64,000 nt of DNA. Source: Kushneria pakistanensis (GTDB taxonomy: Bacteria; Pseudomonadota; Gammaproteobacteria; Pseudomonadales; Halomonadaceae). Positions within the stretch are counted from its first letter, which is position 1. The number at the start of each line of letters is the position of its first letter. The notes beneath the pieces were generated by a model. The model was not told where the DNA came from, did no database searches, and was given only the letters and a program-made list of their open reading frames with translations. This document shows, piece by piece, positions 53,463-61,731 of this stretch. Location: positions 684,025 to 748,024 of the forward strand of contig NZ_BMZM01000002.1 of NCBI RefSeq assembly GCF_014652795.1, given 5' to 3'. Both the position numbers and the translations under genes were made by a program.

Positions 53463-54119
53463 ATGGAAAAGTTGAGAATTGACCTGGTATCCGATGTCGC
53501 CTGCCCGTGGTGCGCGATCGGCTATCGTCGCCTGGAGCAAGCACTGGAAACGCTTGATGGCGAAATCGACGTTGAGCTCGTCTGGCAGCCCTTTGAGCTC
53601 AACCGGGATATGCCGCCCGAGGGTGAGCCGATTCTGGAACACTTGTGCCGCAAGTACGGCAAGGATGCGGCCACCATGGAGCAGTCCCAGCGTGAGATCA
53701 TGGCGGTAGCTGAAGAGCTTGGATTGAATTTCCGTGGCGCCGTTGAACGTCGAGCGAACAATACGTTCGATGCCCATCGCGTGCTGGCGTGGGCCGCAAC
53801 CCAGAACCGCGAGACACCCCTGCAGCTGGCACTGTTTGAGGCCTACTTCGGTGAGGCGAAAAACCCGTCTGATCCGGAAGTGCTACGCGAAAAGGCGATT
53901 GCGGTTGGGCTTGACGGTGACACCGCTGAGGCTATCGCACGCTCTGATCAGTACGCGGACGAGGTTCGCGCGGCACAGCAGCAATTTATGGAGGCAGGCG
54001 TGAGCGCCGTGCCGGGCTTCATACTCGATGGCCGCTACCTGATTTCCGGCGCCCAGCCCGCCGATGTACTGGTCGATGCGCTTCGTCAGGTGGCGGAAGA
54101 AAACGCTAACCGCCAATGA
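53463..54119 (+). CDS. DsbA-family oxidoreductase (FrnE-like)
   Basis: A 218-residue thioredoxin-fold protein of the DsbA/FrnE branch with C14-PW-C17 near the N-terminus (DLVSDVACPWCAIGYRRLEQAL), an inserted helical domain and the cis-proline in SAVPGFIL. It has no signal peptide, so it is cytoplasmic, unlike true DsbA. FrnE relatives act as disulphide isomerases or in oxidative stress. The start ATG 53463 follows a purine-rich stretch. It is followed by the OsmC-YcaO gene on the same strand, 102 bp on. Confidence 0.88.
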   Translation: MEKLRIDLVSDVACPWCAIGYRRLEQALETLDGEIDVELVWQPFELNRDMPPEGEPILEHLCRKYGKDAATMEQSQREIMAVAEELGLNFRGAVERRANNTFDAHRVLAWAATQNRETPLQLALFEAYFGEAKNPSDPEVLREKAIAVGLDGDTAEAIARSDQYADEVRAAQQQFMEAGVSAVPGFILDGRYLISGAQPADVLVDALRQVAEENANRQ

Positions 54120-54221
54120 TCCAGAAGCGCTAACCCTCTCCCAAGACACACCCCCCTCAAATCCGGATAATGGCGGGCAATTCGCCTTGCGCGACACCCG
54201 CCACCAATCCGGTTCTGCCTC

Positions 54222-56408
54222 ATGGAAATCAAGGTCAACTATCTCGACAACCTCCGTCAGGAGGCGAAGTTCGATGACTTCACCGTCATCACCGACCAGC
54301 CGATTCGCTACAAGGGCGATGGCTCCGCGCCCGGTCCGTTCGACTACTTTCTGGCCTCCACGGTGCTGTGCGCGGCCTATTTCGTGCGCGTGTACTGCAA
54401 CGCCCGTGAGATCCCGACCGAGAACATCCGGCTCTCCCAGAACAACATCGTCGACCCGGACAACCGCTACAACCAGATTTTCCGCATTCAGGTCGAGCTG
54501 CCGGATGACATCTCCGAGAAGGACCGCACCGGCATTCTGCGCTCGATTGAGCGCTGCTCGGTCAAGCGGGTGATCCAGAACAACCCCGAGTTTCAGATCG
54601 AGGTGGTCGATAACATCGACGAGGACGCCCAGGCGCTGCTGATGGGCGGCACGGTGGAAGGGGAGAGCACCTGGATCGAGGGCAAGGACCTGCCGCTGGA
54701 GCAGACCATTGCCAACATGACCGGCATTCTCGAGCGCCTCGGCATGAAGATCGAGATCGCCTCCTGGCGCAACATCGTGCCCAACGTCTGGTCGCTGCAC
54801 ATCCGCGATGCGGCATCGCCCATGTGCTTCACCAACGGCAAGGGGTCGACCAAGGAAGCCGCGCTGTGCTCGGCGCTGGGTGAGTTCATCGAGCGCCTGT
54901 CCTGCAACTTCTTCTATAACGATCAGTTCTTCGGCCCCGAGATCGCGGGCAGCGATTTCGTCCATTACCCCAGCGAGCGCTGGTTCCAGCCGGGCGAAGA
55001 CGATGCCCTGCCGGAAGGGCTGCTGGATGATCACTGCCTCGAGATATTCAACCCGGACGGCGAGCTGCGCGCCTCACACCTGATCGACACCAACTCCGGC
55101 CGTTGTGATCGCGGCATTGTCGCGCTGCCGTTCACCCGCCACTCGGACGGCGAGACGGTGTGGTTCCCCTCGAACCTGATCGAGAACCTGTACCTCAGTA
55201 ACGGCATGAGCGCGGGCAACACGCTGGCGGAAGCCCAGGTGCAGTGCCTCTCCGAGATCTTCGAGCGGGCGGTGAAGCGCCAGATCATCGAGCAGGAAAT
55301 CGCCCTGCCGGATGTACCCGAGGAAGTGCTCGCGCGCTACCCCGGCATCAAGGCCGGCATCGATGCGCTGGAAGCCCAGGGTTTCCCGGTGCTGGTGAAG
55401 GATGCTTCCCTCGGCGGCCGCTACCCGGTCGCCTGCGTGACGCTGATGAATCCACGCACTGGTGGCGTGTTCGCCTCGTTCGGCGCGCACCCGAGCCTGC
55501 AGGTTGCGATCGAGCGCAGCCTCACCGAGCTGCTTCAGGGCCGCAGCTTTGAAGGCATGGACGATCTGCCCCAGCCGACCTTCAACTCTCAGGCGGTGAC
55601 GGAGCCGAACAACTTCGTCGAGCACTTCATCGACTCCTCTGGCGTGGTCTCCTGGCGCTTCTTCAGCGCCCGCGCGGATGTTGAGTTCTGCGACTGGGAT
55701 TTCTCCGGCGCGACAAGCGAGGAAGCCGAGCGGTTGTTCGGGATTCTGGCCGAGGACGGCCATGAGGCCTATGTGACCCACCATGAGGATCTGGGCGCGC
55801 CGGTATGCCGCATTCTGGTGCCGGGCTACTCCGAGGTCTATCCGGTGGATGATCTGGTGTGGGACAACACCAACATGGCGCTCAACTACCGCGAGGATAT
55901 CCTGGGCCTCCACGCGCTGGAGGAAGACCAACTCGCCGATCTTCTGGAGCGGCTGGAGGAGAGCGAGCTCGACGAGCAGATGAAGATCGTCACGCTGATC
56001 GGCATCGAGTTCGACGACAACACCGTCTGGTCGGAACTGACGATCGCCGAGCTGAAGCTCCTGATCAGCCTCGCGCTGGGGCAGTACGAGGACGCACTCG
56101 ACCGCACGCAGATGTTCTTGCAGTTCAACGACAACACCCGCGACCGAGGCCTATTCTATCAGGCGCTCACCGCGGTGCTCGAGATCGCACTGGATGATGA
56201 GCTCGAGTTCGAGGACTACTACAAGAACCTCTCGCGCATGTTTGGCGAGGAGAAGATTCTCGCCGCGGTGGGCTCGGTTAATGGTGATGTACGCTTTTAC
56301 GGCCTCACCGAGACCGGCATGAACCTGGAAGGCATCGACCGGCACCAGCGGTTGATCACCAGCTATCAGAAGCTCCACGCCTGGCGGGCGGCGAATGCCG
56401 AACGCTGA
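54222..56408 (+). CDS. ycaO: OsmC-YcaO fusion protein
   Basis: A 728-residue protein with an N-terminal OsmC-like domain (about 1-145), a YcaO domain (about 170-560) and a helical C-terminal part (about 570-728). The YcaO part shows GKGSTKEAALCSALGEFIERLS and SNGMSAGNTLAEAQVQCLSEIFERAVKR, holding Glu residues that bind ATP-Mg. YcaO domains activate amide bonds with ATP, for thiazoline formation or thioamidation; E. coli YcaO also takes part in S12 methylthiolation with RimO. No short precursor peptide gene or partner dehydrogenase is nearby, so a housekeeping role is likelier than a peptide product. The start codon has no strong ribosome site. Confidence 0.92.
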   Translation: MEIKVNYLDNLRQEAKFDDFTVITDQPIRYKGDGSAPGPFDYFLASTVLCAAYFVRVYCNAREIPTENIRLSQNNIVDPDNRYNQIFRIQVELPDDISEKDRTGILRSIERCSVKRVIQNNPEFQIEVVDNIDEDAQALLMGGTVEGESTWIEGKDLPLEQTIANMTGILERLGMKIEIASWRNIVPNVWSLHIRDAASPMCFTNGKGSTKEAALCSALGEFIERLSCNFFYNDQFFGPEIAGSDFVHYPSERWFQPGEDDALPEGLLDDHCLEIFNPDGELRASHLIDTNSGRCDRGIVALPFTRHSDGETVWFPSNLIENLYLSNGMSAGNTLAEAQVQCLSEIFERAVKRQIIEQEIALPDVPEEVLARYPGIKAGIDALEAQGFPVLVKDASLGGRYPVACVTLMNPRTGGVFASFGAHPSLQVAIERSLTELLQGRSFEGMDDLPQPTFNSQAVTEPNNFVEHFIDSSGVVSWRFFSARADVEFCDWDFSGATSEEAERLFGILAEDGHEAYVTHHEDLGAPVCRILVPGYSEVYPVDDLVWDNTNMALNYREDILGLHALEEDQLADLLERLEESELDEQMKIVTLIGIEFDDNTVWSELTIAELKLLISLALGQYEDALDRTQMFLQFNDNTRDRGLFYQALTAVLEIALDDELEFEDYYKNLSRMFGEEKILAAVGSVNGDVRFYGLTETGMNLEGIDRHQRLITSYQKLHAWRAANAER

Positions 56409-56434
56409 TTAGAGCGTCAGCATGTTGTGCACAG

Positions 56435-56460
56435 CGCCCACCAATGAGTGGGCGTTTTTG
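56435..56460 (+). terminator. Rho-independent terminator after the OsmC-YcaO gene
   Basis: CGCCCAC-CAATGA-GTGGGCG with TTTTTG: a perfect 7-bp stem and T run. It also marks the left edge of the AT-rich island. Confidence 0.85.
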
Positions 56461-57188
56461 TTTTGGTTGTCGCTATACGCCGAGCCAACACCTACTTTGT
56501 CGATCCTGCCATAACCTACTAGGAGGAATTGCTAACGCATGGCAGTAGCGGTTCTACCTCATACTTTGGTTGGCGTTGCCCCTAATGTATTGGCTGGTTA
56601 CCGTAAGCAAAGGCCATTTAAGATGGCTTGGACGGCCAAGACATATGCAGGGACTATCGCATAGAAGGCATCAGACCATTGAAGCATGCACAGGTAGGGG
56701 CGGTAGCGTGGCTGAAATTCCTTTCTTGCTGTAATGATCAAAATCGATATCTCTTATCCTTGGCCGATACCGCAGCCAAGAGCCATACATCACGACATTA
56801 GGTGCATTGGGCCTGATAACCAATTCTGCACGCGTATGACGTCCATGGGATAACGCCACTAGCAGGGATAAAGGAAGACGGAAGCATTCAAAGCCTGATT
56901 CTGTGTGGCTGCTGCAACATGACCTTCCAACGAATGATGCTAGTGGAATGCCTGAGACCAAGTGGTTTTATGCAGAACAGATAGCGTGCGCTATAAAAGC
57001 GAATGTCATGTTTTATTAAGTAGTAATGGGTTTTCAGAGCTTTGCGGTTTGCAGACTGAAACGTCTCAAACACATGGTGGCTGGCACATGATTAATCAGC
57101 TTGGATGGTCGGCCGAGCATGGCTACGTTCCCTTCCACGAAAATTTTATCCAAATTATACAATGACGCTGGATAAATAAAACTATCAC
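56461..57188. other. Gene-poor left flank of the defence island
   Basis: About 730 bp with no recognised gene and a base composition lower in GC than the left neighbours. Open frames of 60-100 codons exist on both strands, but none shows a family resemblance or consistent start signals. It may be scarred DNA from earlier insertions. No terminal repeat or tRNA end was seen. Confidence 0.5.
56539..56664 (+). CDS. Possible 41-aa peptide with a good ribosome site
   Basis: ATG at 56539 is preceded by AGGAGGAA with about ten bases between and opens a 41-residue frame, MAVAVLPHTLVGVAPNVLAG followed by a basic stretch. The perfect ribosome site is the main argument. No family is recognised, and the sequence could equally be the truncated start of a lost gene. 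Confidence 0.25.
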   Translation: MAVAVLPHTLVGVAPNVLAGYRKQRPFKMAWTAKTYAGTIA

Positions 57189-57200
57189 ACGTGCGCACGT
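57189..57200. promoter_or_regulatory. 12-bp palindrome upstream of the CBASS operon
   Basis: ACGTGCGCACGT is a perfect palindrome lying 61 bp before the CD-NTase ATG in otherwise AT-rich DNA. It could be an operator. No regulator gene is adjacent. Confidence 0.35.
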
Positions 57201-57261
57201 ATTCAAGTTAACAAACGAGCCAACAGTCTAAAATGCTGTCAATGTTTTGAAAGGATAAGTA

Positions 57262-58140
57262 ATGAATTTGGAAGATAAGCTATCTGGATGGACAGGCCCC
57301 TCAAGTAATACGGAGCAGGAAAAGCAGGATAGAACAGAGCGAATGATTCGCCAAGCAATAGACGCACATGAACCATTCAATAATTGTTCATTGAAGGTTT
57401 TCGCGAAAGGGTCTTATGCTAATAATACTAATGTGCGGTCAGATAGTGATGTGGACATAGCGGTAGAGTGCACTGAATGTCAATATTGGGAAGAACATGA
57501 AAAAGGTGATCATTTACCTAGTGGAGCATATGAGGGAATTTGGACCCCTGAAAAGTTAAGAGCAGAGGTTCTTTCTGCTATAAATAAAAAATTTCCAGGT
57601 GAGGTAGACTCCTCAGGGTCTACCGCAATACAAGTGAATTCTAACTCAGCCCGCGTAGATGCTGATGTGGTTCCATGCTTTAGTTATCGCTACTACATGG
57701 GCCATGAATCGAGAGATGGAACAATGTTGTTCAAAGCCGATGGCAGTAGCATCGTTAACTATCCAATTCAGCAAAAGGAAAATGGAATAGCAAAAAACAA
57801 CCGAACTGGATATGCCTATAAGAAGGGGGCGCGCCTGCTAAAGCGTATTGAAAACGCAATGGCACAAAATGGTACGTTTCGTGAAATGCCATCTTTTTTT
57901 ATGGAATGCTTGGCTTATAATTGCCCAGATAGTGCATTTGCTCACCCGACGTGGACAGAACGACTTCAAGCTATGCTTATTTATATTTTTAATAATCTTC
58001 AAGGGGATGGAGAGCCGGTCTCTGGCCGCTGGGTGGAGGTCAATGAGTGCTTTTTCTTGTTTCGCAACAACCAAGAATGGACCCGAAGGGATGGCCGAGA
58101 TTTTGCTAAATCAGCGTGGGACTATTTTAGGTTCAAATAA
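57262..58140 (+). CDS. CBASS cGAS/DncV-like nucleotidyltransferase (CD-NTase)
   Basis: A 292-residue pol-beta-type nucleotidyltransferase. The signature is G50-S51-Y with the activating residues D63-V-D65 in RSDSDVDIAVE, and the third carboxylate is D135 in VDADVVPCF, so the metal site is intact. CD-NTases make cyclic di- or trinucleotides on phage infection to switch on an effector. The next gene overlaps by one base and encodes a Cap15-like effector, which supports this over an aminoglycoside-type transferase. The clade and the nucleotide made cannot be read reliably. The gene is AT-rich relative to its neighbours, a sign of transfer. GAAAGGATAAGT lies before the ATG. Confidence 0.85.
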   Translation: MNLEDKLSGWTGPSSNTEQEKQDRTERMIRQAIDAHEPFNNCSLKVFAKGSYANNTNVRSDSDVDIAVECTECQYWEEHEKGDHLPSGAYEGIWTPEKLRAEVLSAINKKFPGEVDSSGSTAIQVNSNSARVDADVVPCFSYRYYMGHESRDGTMLFKADGSSIVNYPIQQKENGIAKNNRTGYAYKKGARLLKRIENAMAQNGTFREMPSFFMECLAYNCPDSAFAHPTWTERLQAMLIYIFNNLQGDGEPVSGRWVEVNECFFLFRNNQEWTRRDGRDFAKSAWDYFRFK

Positions 58141-58802
58141 TGCGCAACGTAAAAATAAAAAGCTCTTTGTATCTGTTGGTGGGAATATCAGCAGTCGCTT
58201 GGGTTTTACTTGCTCACTTTAGCGGGCTGGATCTGTCAGAGATAAAAGATTTTTTGGGGCTTGTTCCGAAAGTGGTAAGTATCGACTTATTTGTGGTGGC
58301 AGTTTTTGTAAAATGGGGCTGGAAGTTTAAGATATTTAGAGGATGGCTTGTTTCTTTTCCCGACCTTAGCGGGAGTTGGGTGGGTTTCATACATTCCGAT
58401 TGGAAGGACCCAAGGACAGGAGAAAAACCGAACCCTATCCCCGTGATGCTCACCATAAATCAGTCCTTCTTTCATATCAGTTGCAAAATGACTACAAGCG
58501 AAATGGAGAGCTCTTCATACTCTGAAGGCTTTATTATTGACCCTGATCGGCAGGTCAAAAACTTGGCATATTCGTACAATAGTAAGCCAAGGCTTAGTTT
58601 GAATCAACGTAGCGTTCCTCATGATGGGGCGGCAGTGTTCAAAATAATAGAACGGCCATGGTTGAGACTGGCAGGCAGATATTGGACGGAAAGGTTAACC
58701 AAAGGTGAAATCGCTCTTGAATATCACTCAAAGGATTTGCTAGAAGAGCTTCCTGAGGATTTAGGAGAACATCCGGTGACAGAGGAAGAGAATCGACGAT
58801 AA
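58140..58802 (+). CDS. cap15: CBASS effector Cap15 (two TM helices plus beta-barrel)
   Basis: A 220-residue protein with two N-terminal membrane helices (about 8-27 and 40-60) and a beta-rich domain (about 74-200). The latter begins FPDLSGSWVGFIHSDW and contains VMLTINQSFFHISC, SSSYS, LAYSYNSKP, HDGAAVF and LAGRYWTERLTKGEI. This is the arrangement of Cap15, the CBASS effector whose barrel binds a cyclic nucleotide and whose membrane part then oligomerises and disrupts the inner membrane, killing the infected cell. It is translationally coupled (TAATG) to the CD-NTase. No Cap2/Cap3 ubiquitin-like genes are present, so the system is type I-like. Confidence 0.83.
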   Translation: MRNVKIKSSLYLLVGISAVAWVLLAHFSGLDLSEIKDFLGLVPKVVSIDLFVVAVFVKWGWKFKIFRGWLVSFPDLSGSWVGFIHSDWKDPRTGEKPNPIPVMLTINQSFFHISCKMTTSEMESSSYSEGFIIDPDRQVKNLAYSYNSKPRLSLNQRSVPHDGAAVFKIIERPWLRLAGRYWTERLTKGEIALEYHSKDLLEELPEDLGEHPVTEEENRR

Positions 58803-58995
58803 TAAATTATTTTGAGGCAAGGAAAGCAGTTAATATCTAGTTTTGGCCAATCAATTTAATGAATTGGAAAACTGCCGCCTGAAAATCCGTGAATTAAAGT
58901 CTGCAGCTAAATTGCAGTAATAAAGCACACCTGATAGACGAATTTTTCGCTGCTTCTCAGGTTATTTAAAAAGCAATGAGTTAGCTCTTATTGAT
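58803..58995. other. AT-rich spacer between cap15 and the third island gene
   Basis: About 190 bp. It includes a 24-codon coiled-coil-like frame ending near 58920 that is too short to call. No terminator is evident, so the third gene could be read from the CBASS promoter or its own. Confidence 0.4.
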
Positions 58996-59706
58996 ATGAG
59001 ATTTTCAGATTTCGTTGTAATGCTTGGCGCCATTTCCTTCTTCTGGTTCAACGAGGGGGTTGTAGCTAAGTCCCCTCGCTGGCAGAAATTAGTCAGTGTA
59101 ACGGAGTTTGGCGTTCTAAAAGCATTTACATGGCGCGCAAATGCTGATGTTCGAGCGGAACTGGATGTTCTGATTTCTCATTTTAAAAAAATTTCGATAG
59201 CTACAGGAATACTGACAGCTGTTGCAGTTTTTTCCAAATCACAGGCTCTAATTTTGTGGACGTCAAGTGGTTTTTTTATATGTTTCCTTGCTTGGTTCTC
59301 TTTCGAATGGTGCTTCAAGCACAGTAAGACACTGCAACCATTGGTTCCTATGGTAGGTTGGTCGCTATTTGGACCTTGGGCCATTTTACTGCTTGATTAT
59401 TTTGAGCCTAAAGCTGGATTAATGCGTGCTTTTTATCCGTTTTTTCAAATGATTGGGCTAGTGCCAGCATCCAGTATTGAGGCTGCATGGTGGATGTTTT
59501 TAGGGTTTCTGATCTTCTTTAGTATCTATTACATTTTTATTTGGGTGTTTGTAACTCCTTTTGCTTACAGTATCCTCATCGCATTAAAGGTAAGCGCCAT
59601 GTTGTCAAAATGGGTACTTTCTCATGTGAAGAGATCACTGGTTTATGACGTATCGGTGGCCATTCAAGTTTTTGCGTTTTGTTACCTTTATTGGATTGGC
59701 CGATAA
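58996..59706 (+). CDS. Unrecognised multi-pass membrane protein in the CBASS island
   Basis: A 236-residue protein with five to seven hydrophobic segments: about 5-22, 65-80, 84-105, 117-134, 164-198 (possibly two) and 216-233. Between the first and second lies a soluble, charged stretch (RWQKLVSVTEFGVLKAFTWRANADVRAELDVLISHFKK). It is very rich in Phe and Trp. I know no matching family. It is AT-rich like the CBASS genes, on the same strand and 193 bp after cap15, so it may be an accessory, an immunity gene or an unrelated passenger. The start codon has no strong ribosome site. Confidence 0.7.
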   Translation: MRFSDFVVMLGAISFFWFNEGVVAKSPRWQKLVSVTEFGVLKAFTWRANADVRAELDVLISHFKKISIATGILTAVAVFSKSQALILWTSSGFFICFLAWFSFEWCFKHSKTLQPLVPMVGWSLFGPWAILLLDYFEPKAGLMRAFYPFFQMIGLVPASSIEAAWWMFLGFLIFFSIYYIFIWVFVTPFAYSILIALKVSAMLSKWVLSHVKRSLVYDVSVAIQVFAFCYLYWIGR

Positions 59707-59826
59707 ACTAGTAACCCCGTCAGTATTGATTGATTTTCAGTTGCTGCTAACGTCTCTGCTCTAAATGTGGCTACCAATGCGAAAACCTACCCTCAAAACC
59801 TCTATCCCAAGGCAAAAGAATAAATC

Positions 59827-60579
59827 CTACCTCGCCGTATACCCCCCATCGATCGGCAGACACACCCCGCTGATCATGGCGGCGCCGTCGCTGAGCAGAA
59901 AGAGGATCGGTTCGACCACATCGGCAAGCTCGGCAAAGCGGTGCAGCGGTATGGCCGCCAGCAGCGGGTCACGCTTTTCCGGTGCGGACCACACCTTCTG
60001 CGCCATGGGTGTGAGCGTGACGGTCGGGTTGACGCTGTTGACCCGAATCTCATGGGCGCCCCATTCCAGACACAGCGACCGCGTGATGGCGTCCATCGCC
60101 GCCTTGGAGGCGCTGTAGGCCAGATGATCATCCAGCCCCACAAGGGAGGCCTGACTCGAGACGTTGACGATGCTGCCGCCTTTATTGGCCTCGATCATGC
60201 TGCGCGCCACGCAGCGCGCTGCCATGGCAGCGGCGCGGGCGTTGGTCTGAAAGACCTGATCGATCGCATCGGCCGGCAGGGTCAGAGCGGGCTCGACGTG
60301 GGTGATGCCGGCGCTGTTGACCAGTCCGTCAAAGGGGCCGTATTCACTGATCGCTTGCTCAAGTGCGTCGGTGTCGGTCAGTTCCAGCGCGCAGGTGGTG
60401 CAGCCGGCGGCATCAAGTGCGGCCAGCGCATCAACGTTGCGCCCGAGTGCAACCACTTCGGCGTGCTGTTCGCGCAGGGCCAGCGCCACGGCCTGGCCGA
60501 TGCCGCTGGTCGCGCCGGTGACCAGATAGCGCCGGCCTCTGAGGCCGGCGTATTGCGTAGTCGTCAGAGTCTCGCTCAT
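59827..60579 (-). CDS. SDR polyol/threitol dehydrogenase
   Basis: A 250-residue short-chain dehydrogenase: T21-GATSGIG, NSAG in the middle, VSSQASLVGLDDHLAYSASKAAMDAI with catalytic Ser, Tyr and Lys, and a C-terminal PIDGGYTAR. It groups by look with L-xylulose reductase and D-threitol dehydrogenase types. Eleven bases after the zinc dehydrogenase gene, in a polyol operon with an ABC transporter, it probably oxidises a second stereoisomer of the same polyol. Substrate inferred. GC content returns to the host level here. Confidence 0.85.
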   Translation of the reverse strand: MSETLTTTQYAGLRGRRYLVTGATSGIGQAVALALREQHAEVVALGRNVDALAALDAAGCTTCALELTDTDALEQAISEYGPFDGLVNSAGITHVEPALTLPADAIDQVFQTNARAAAMAARCVARSMIEANKGGSIVNVSSQASLVGLDDHLAYSASKAAMDAITRSLCLEWGAHEIRVNSVNPTVTLTPMAQKVWSAPEKRDPLLAAIPLHRFAELADVVEPILFLLSDGAAMISGVCLPIDGGYTAR

Positions 60580-60590
60580 CTTGGCCTCGC

Positions 60591-61685
60591 TTACGGTACC
60601 AGCAGCACCTTGATGGATTCAGCGGCGGTCGCCATGCGGAAACCTTCCTCGAATTCTGCCAGCGGCAGCTCGTGGGTGACGATGCCGTCGGTGGTCACCA
60701 GCCCGCGCGCCATCAGATCGATCGCCACCGGGAAGGTGTGCGGGGAGAGGTGTGCGCCGCGCACGTCGAGCTCCTTGCGATCGCCGATGATCGACCAGTC
60801 CACCGTGGTCTCCTTGCCGAACACGCTGAACTCCACAAAGCGCCCCAGCTTGCGGATGATCTCAAGCCCCTGACGCACGCCGCTGGGCGCGCCGGTGGCT
60901 TCGATATAGACATCGCAGCCGTAGCCGCCGGTGAGCTCCTTTACGCGGGCGTTGACGTCATCCCTTGAGGGGTTGAGCACCACATCGGCGCCAAACCGTT
61001 TGGCCAGCTCAAGGCGCTCATCGATCATGTCGACCACGATCAGCTGCTTCGGCGTCTTGAGCAGTGCGACCTGCACCATGGCCAGGCCAATCGGGCCGGC
61101 ACCGGCGATCACCACCGTGTCATCAAGCTGAATGTCGCCGCGATTGACGGCGTGAATGCCGCAGGCCAGCGGTTCGATAAAGGCGGACTGGGCCAGGTTC
61201 AGGCTTTCCGGGATGCGGTGCAGGCGCGCCTTCGCCGGAATGCGCATGTACTCGGCCATGCCGCCCTCGGCGACCTCGTGCTGAAAGCCCAGAATGTTGT
61301 GCACCTCGCACATCCAGTAGTGGCCGCTGTCGCAATAGCGGCACTTGCCGCACGGCACGATCTGTTCGGCAATCGCCTGATCGCCCACACGCACGTCAAA
61401 GTGTTCCTCCGCGCCCGGGCCCATCTCGATCACTTCACCGAAGAACTCGTGACCGGCCACCACCGGCGCCTGCACCCAGGCGGGCTGGCCGTTGCCGCCC
61501 CAGAACATCTCGGCGCCGCCGCGGCACTTCACGTCGCTGGCGCAGATGCCGCAGGCGCCGATTTTCAGGATCACTTCCCCCGGCCCGGCGGTCGGGCGGG
61601 GCACCGACTCCAGCCGGTAGTCATTGGGGGCGTGGCACACCACCGCCTGCATGGTGGCACTGGAGGTTGCGGTTGCATCGGTCAT
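60591..61685 (-). CDS. Zinc alcohol dehydrogenase, erythritol/L-threitol type
   Basis: A 364-residue medium-chain zinc dehydrogenase. Catalytic zinc residues lie around C45 (ACGICASD) and H79-E80 (VAGHEFFGEV). The structural zinc site is C112, C115, C118 and C126 in CGKCRYCDSGHYWMC. The Rossmann loop is VIAGAGPIGLAM. The FWGGNGQPAWVQAPVV stretch and FGKETTVDWSIIGDRKELDVRGAHL are characteristic of the group known to oxidise erythritol and L-threitol. ATG 61685 with GGAG was preferred to the 36-residue longer reading. It is 46 bp after the ABC permease gene. Confidence 0.85.
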   Translation of the reverse strand: MTDATATSSATMQAVVCHAPNDYRLESVPRPTAGPGEVILKIGACGICASDVKCRGGAEMFWGGNGQPAWVQAPVVAGHEFFGEVIEMGPGAEEHFDVRVGDQAIAEQIVPCGKCRYCDSGHYWMCEVHNILGFQHEVAEGGMAEYMRIPAKARLHRIPESLNLAQSAFIEPLACGIHAVNRGDIQLDDTVVIAGAGPIGLAMVQVALLKTPKQLIVVDMIDERLELAKRFGADVVLNPSRDDVNARVKELTGGYGCDVYIEATGAPSGVRQGLEIIRKLGRFVEFSVFGKETTVDWSIIGDRKELDVRGAHLSPHTFPVAIDLMARGLVTTDGIVTHELPLAEFEEGFRMATAAESIKVLLVP

Positions 61686-61731
61686 GGTCGGACTCCGGTG
61701 GCAGAGAGGTTGCAGATAAAAAGGAAGGCGT

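Noticed and set aside
56671-56961. 96-codon minus-strand frame in the island flank, considered as a transposase fragment
   Set aside because: No catalytic DDE pattern, no inverted repeats and no resemblance strong enough to name an insertion sequence.
58843-58920. Short coiled-coil-like frame between cap15 and the third island gene
   Set aside because: About 25 codons with no convincing start or ribosome site; could be chance.
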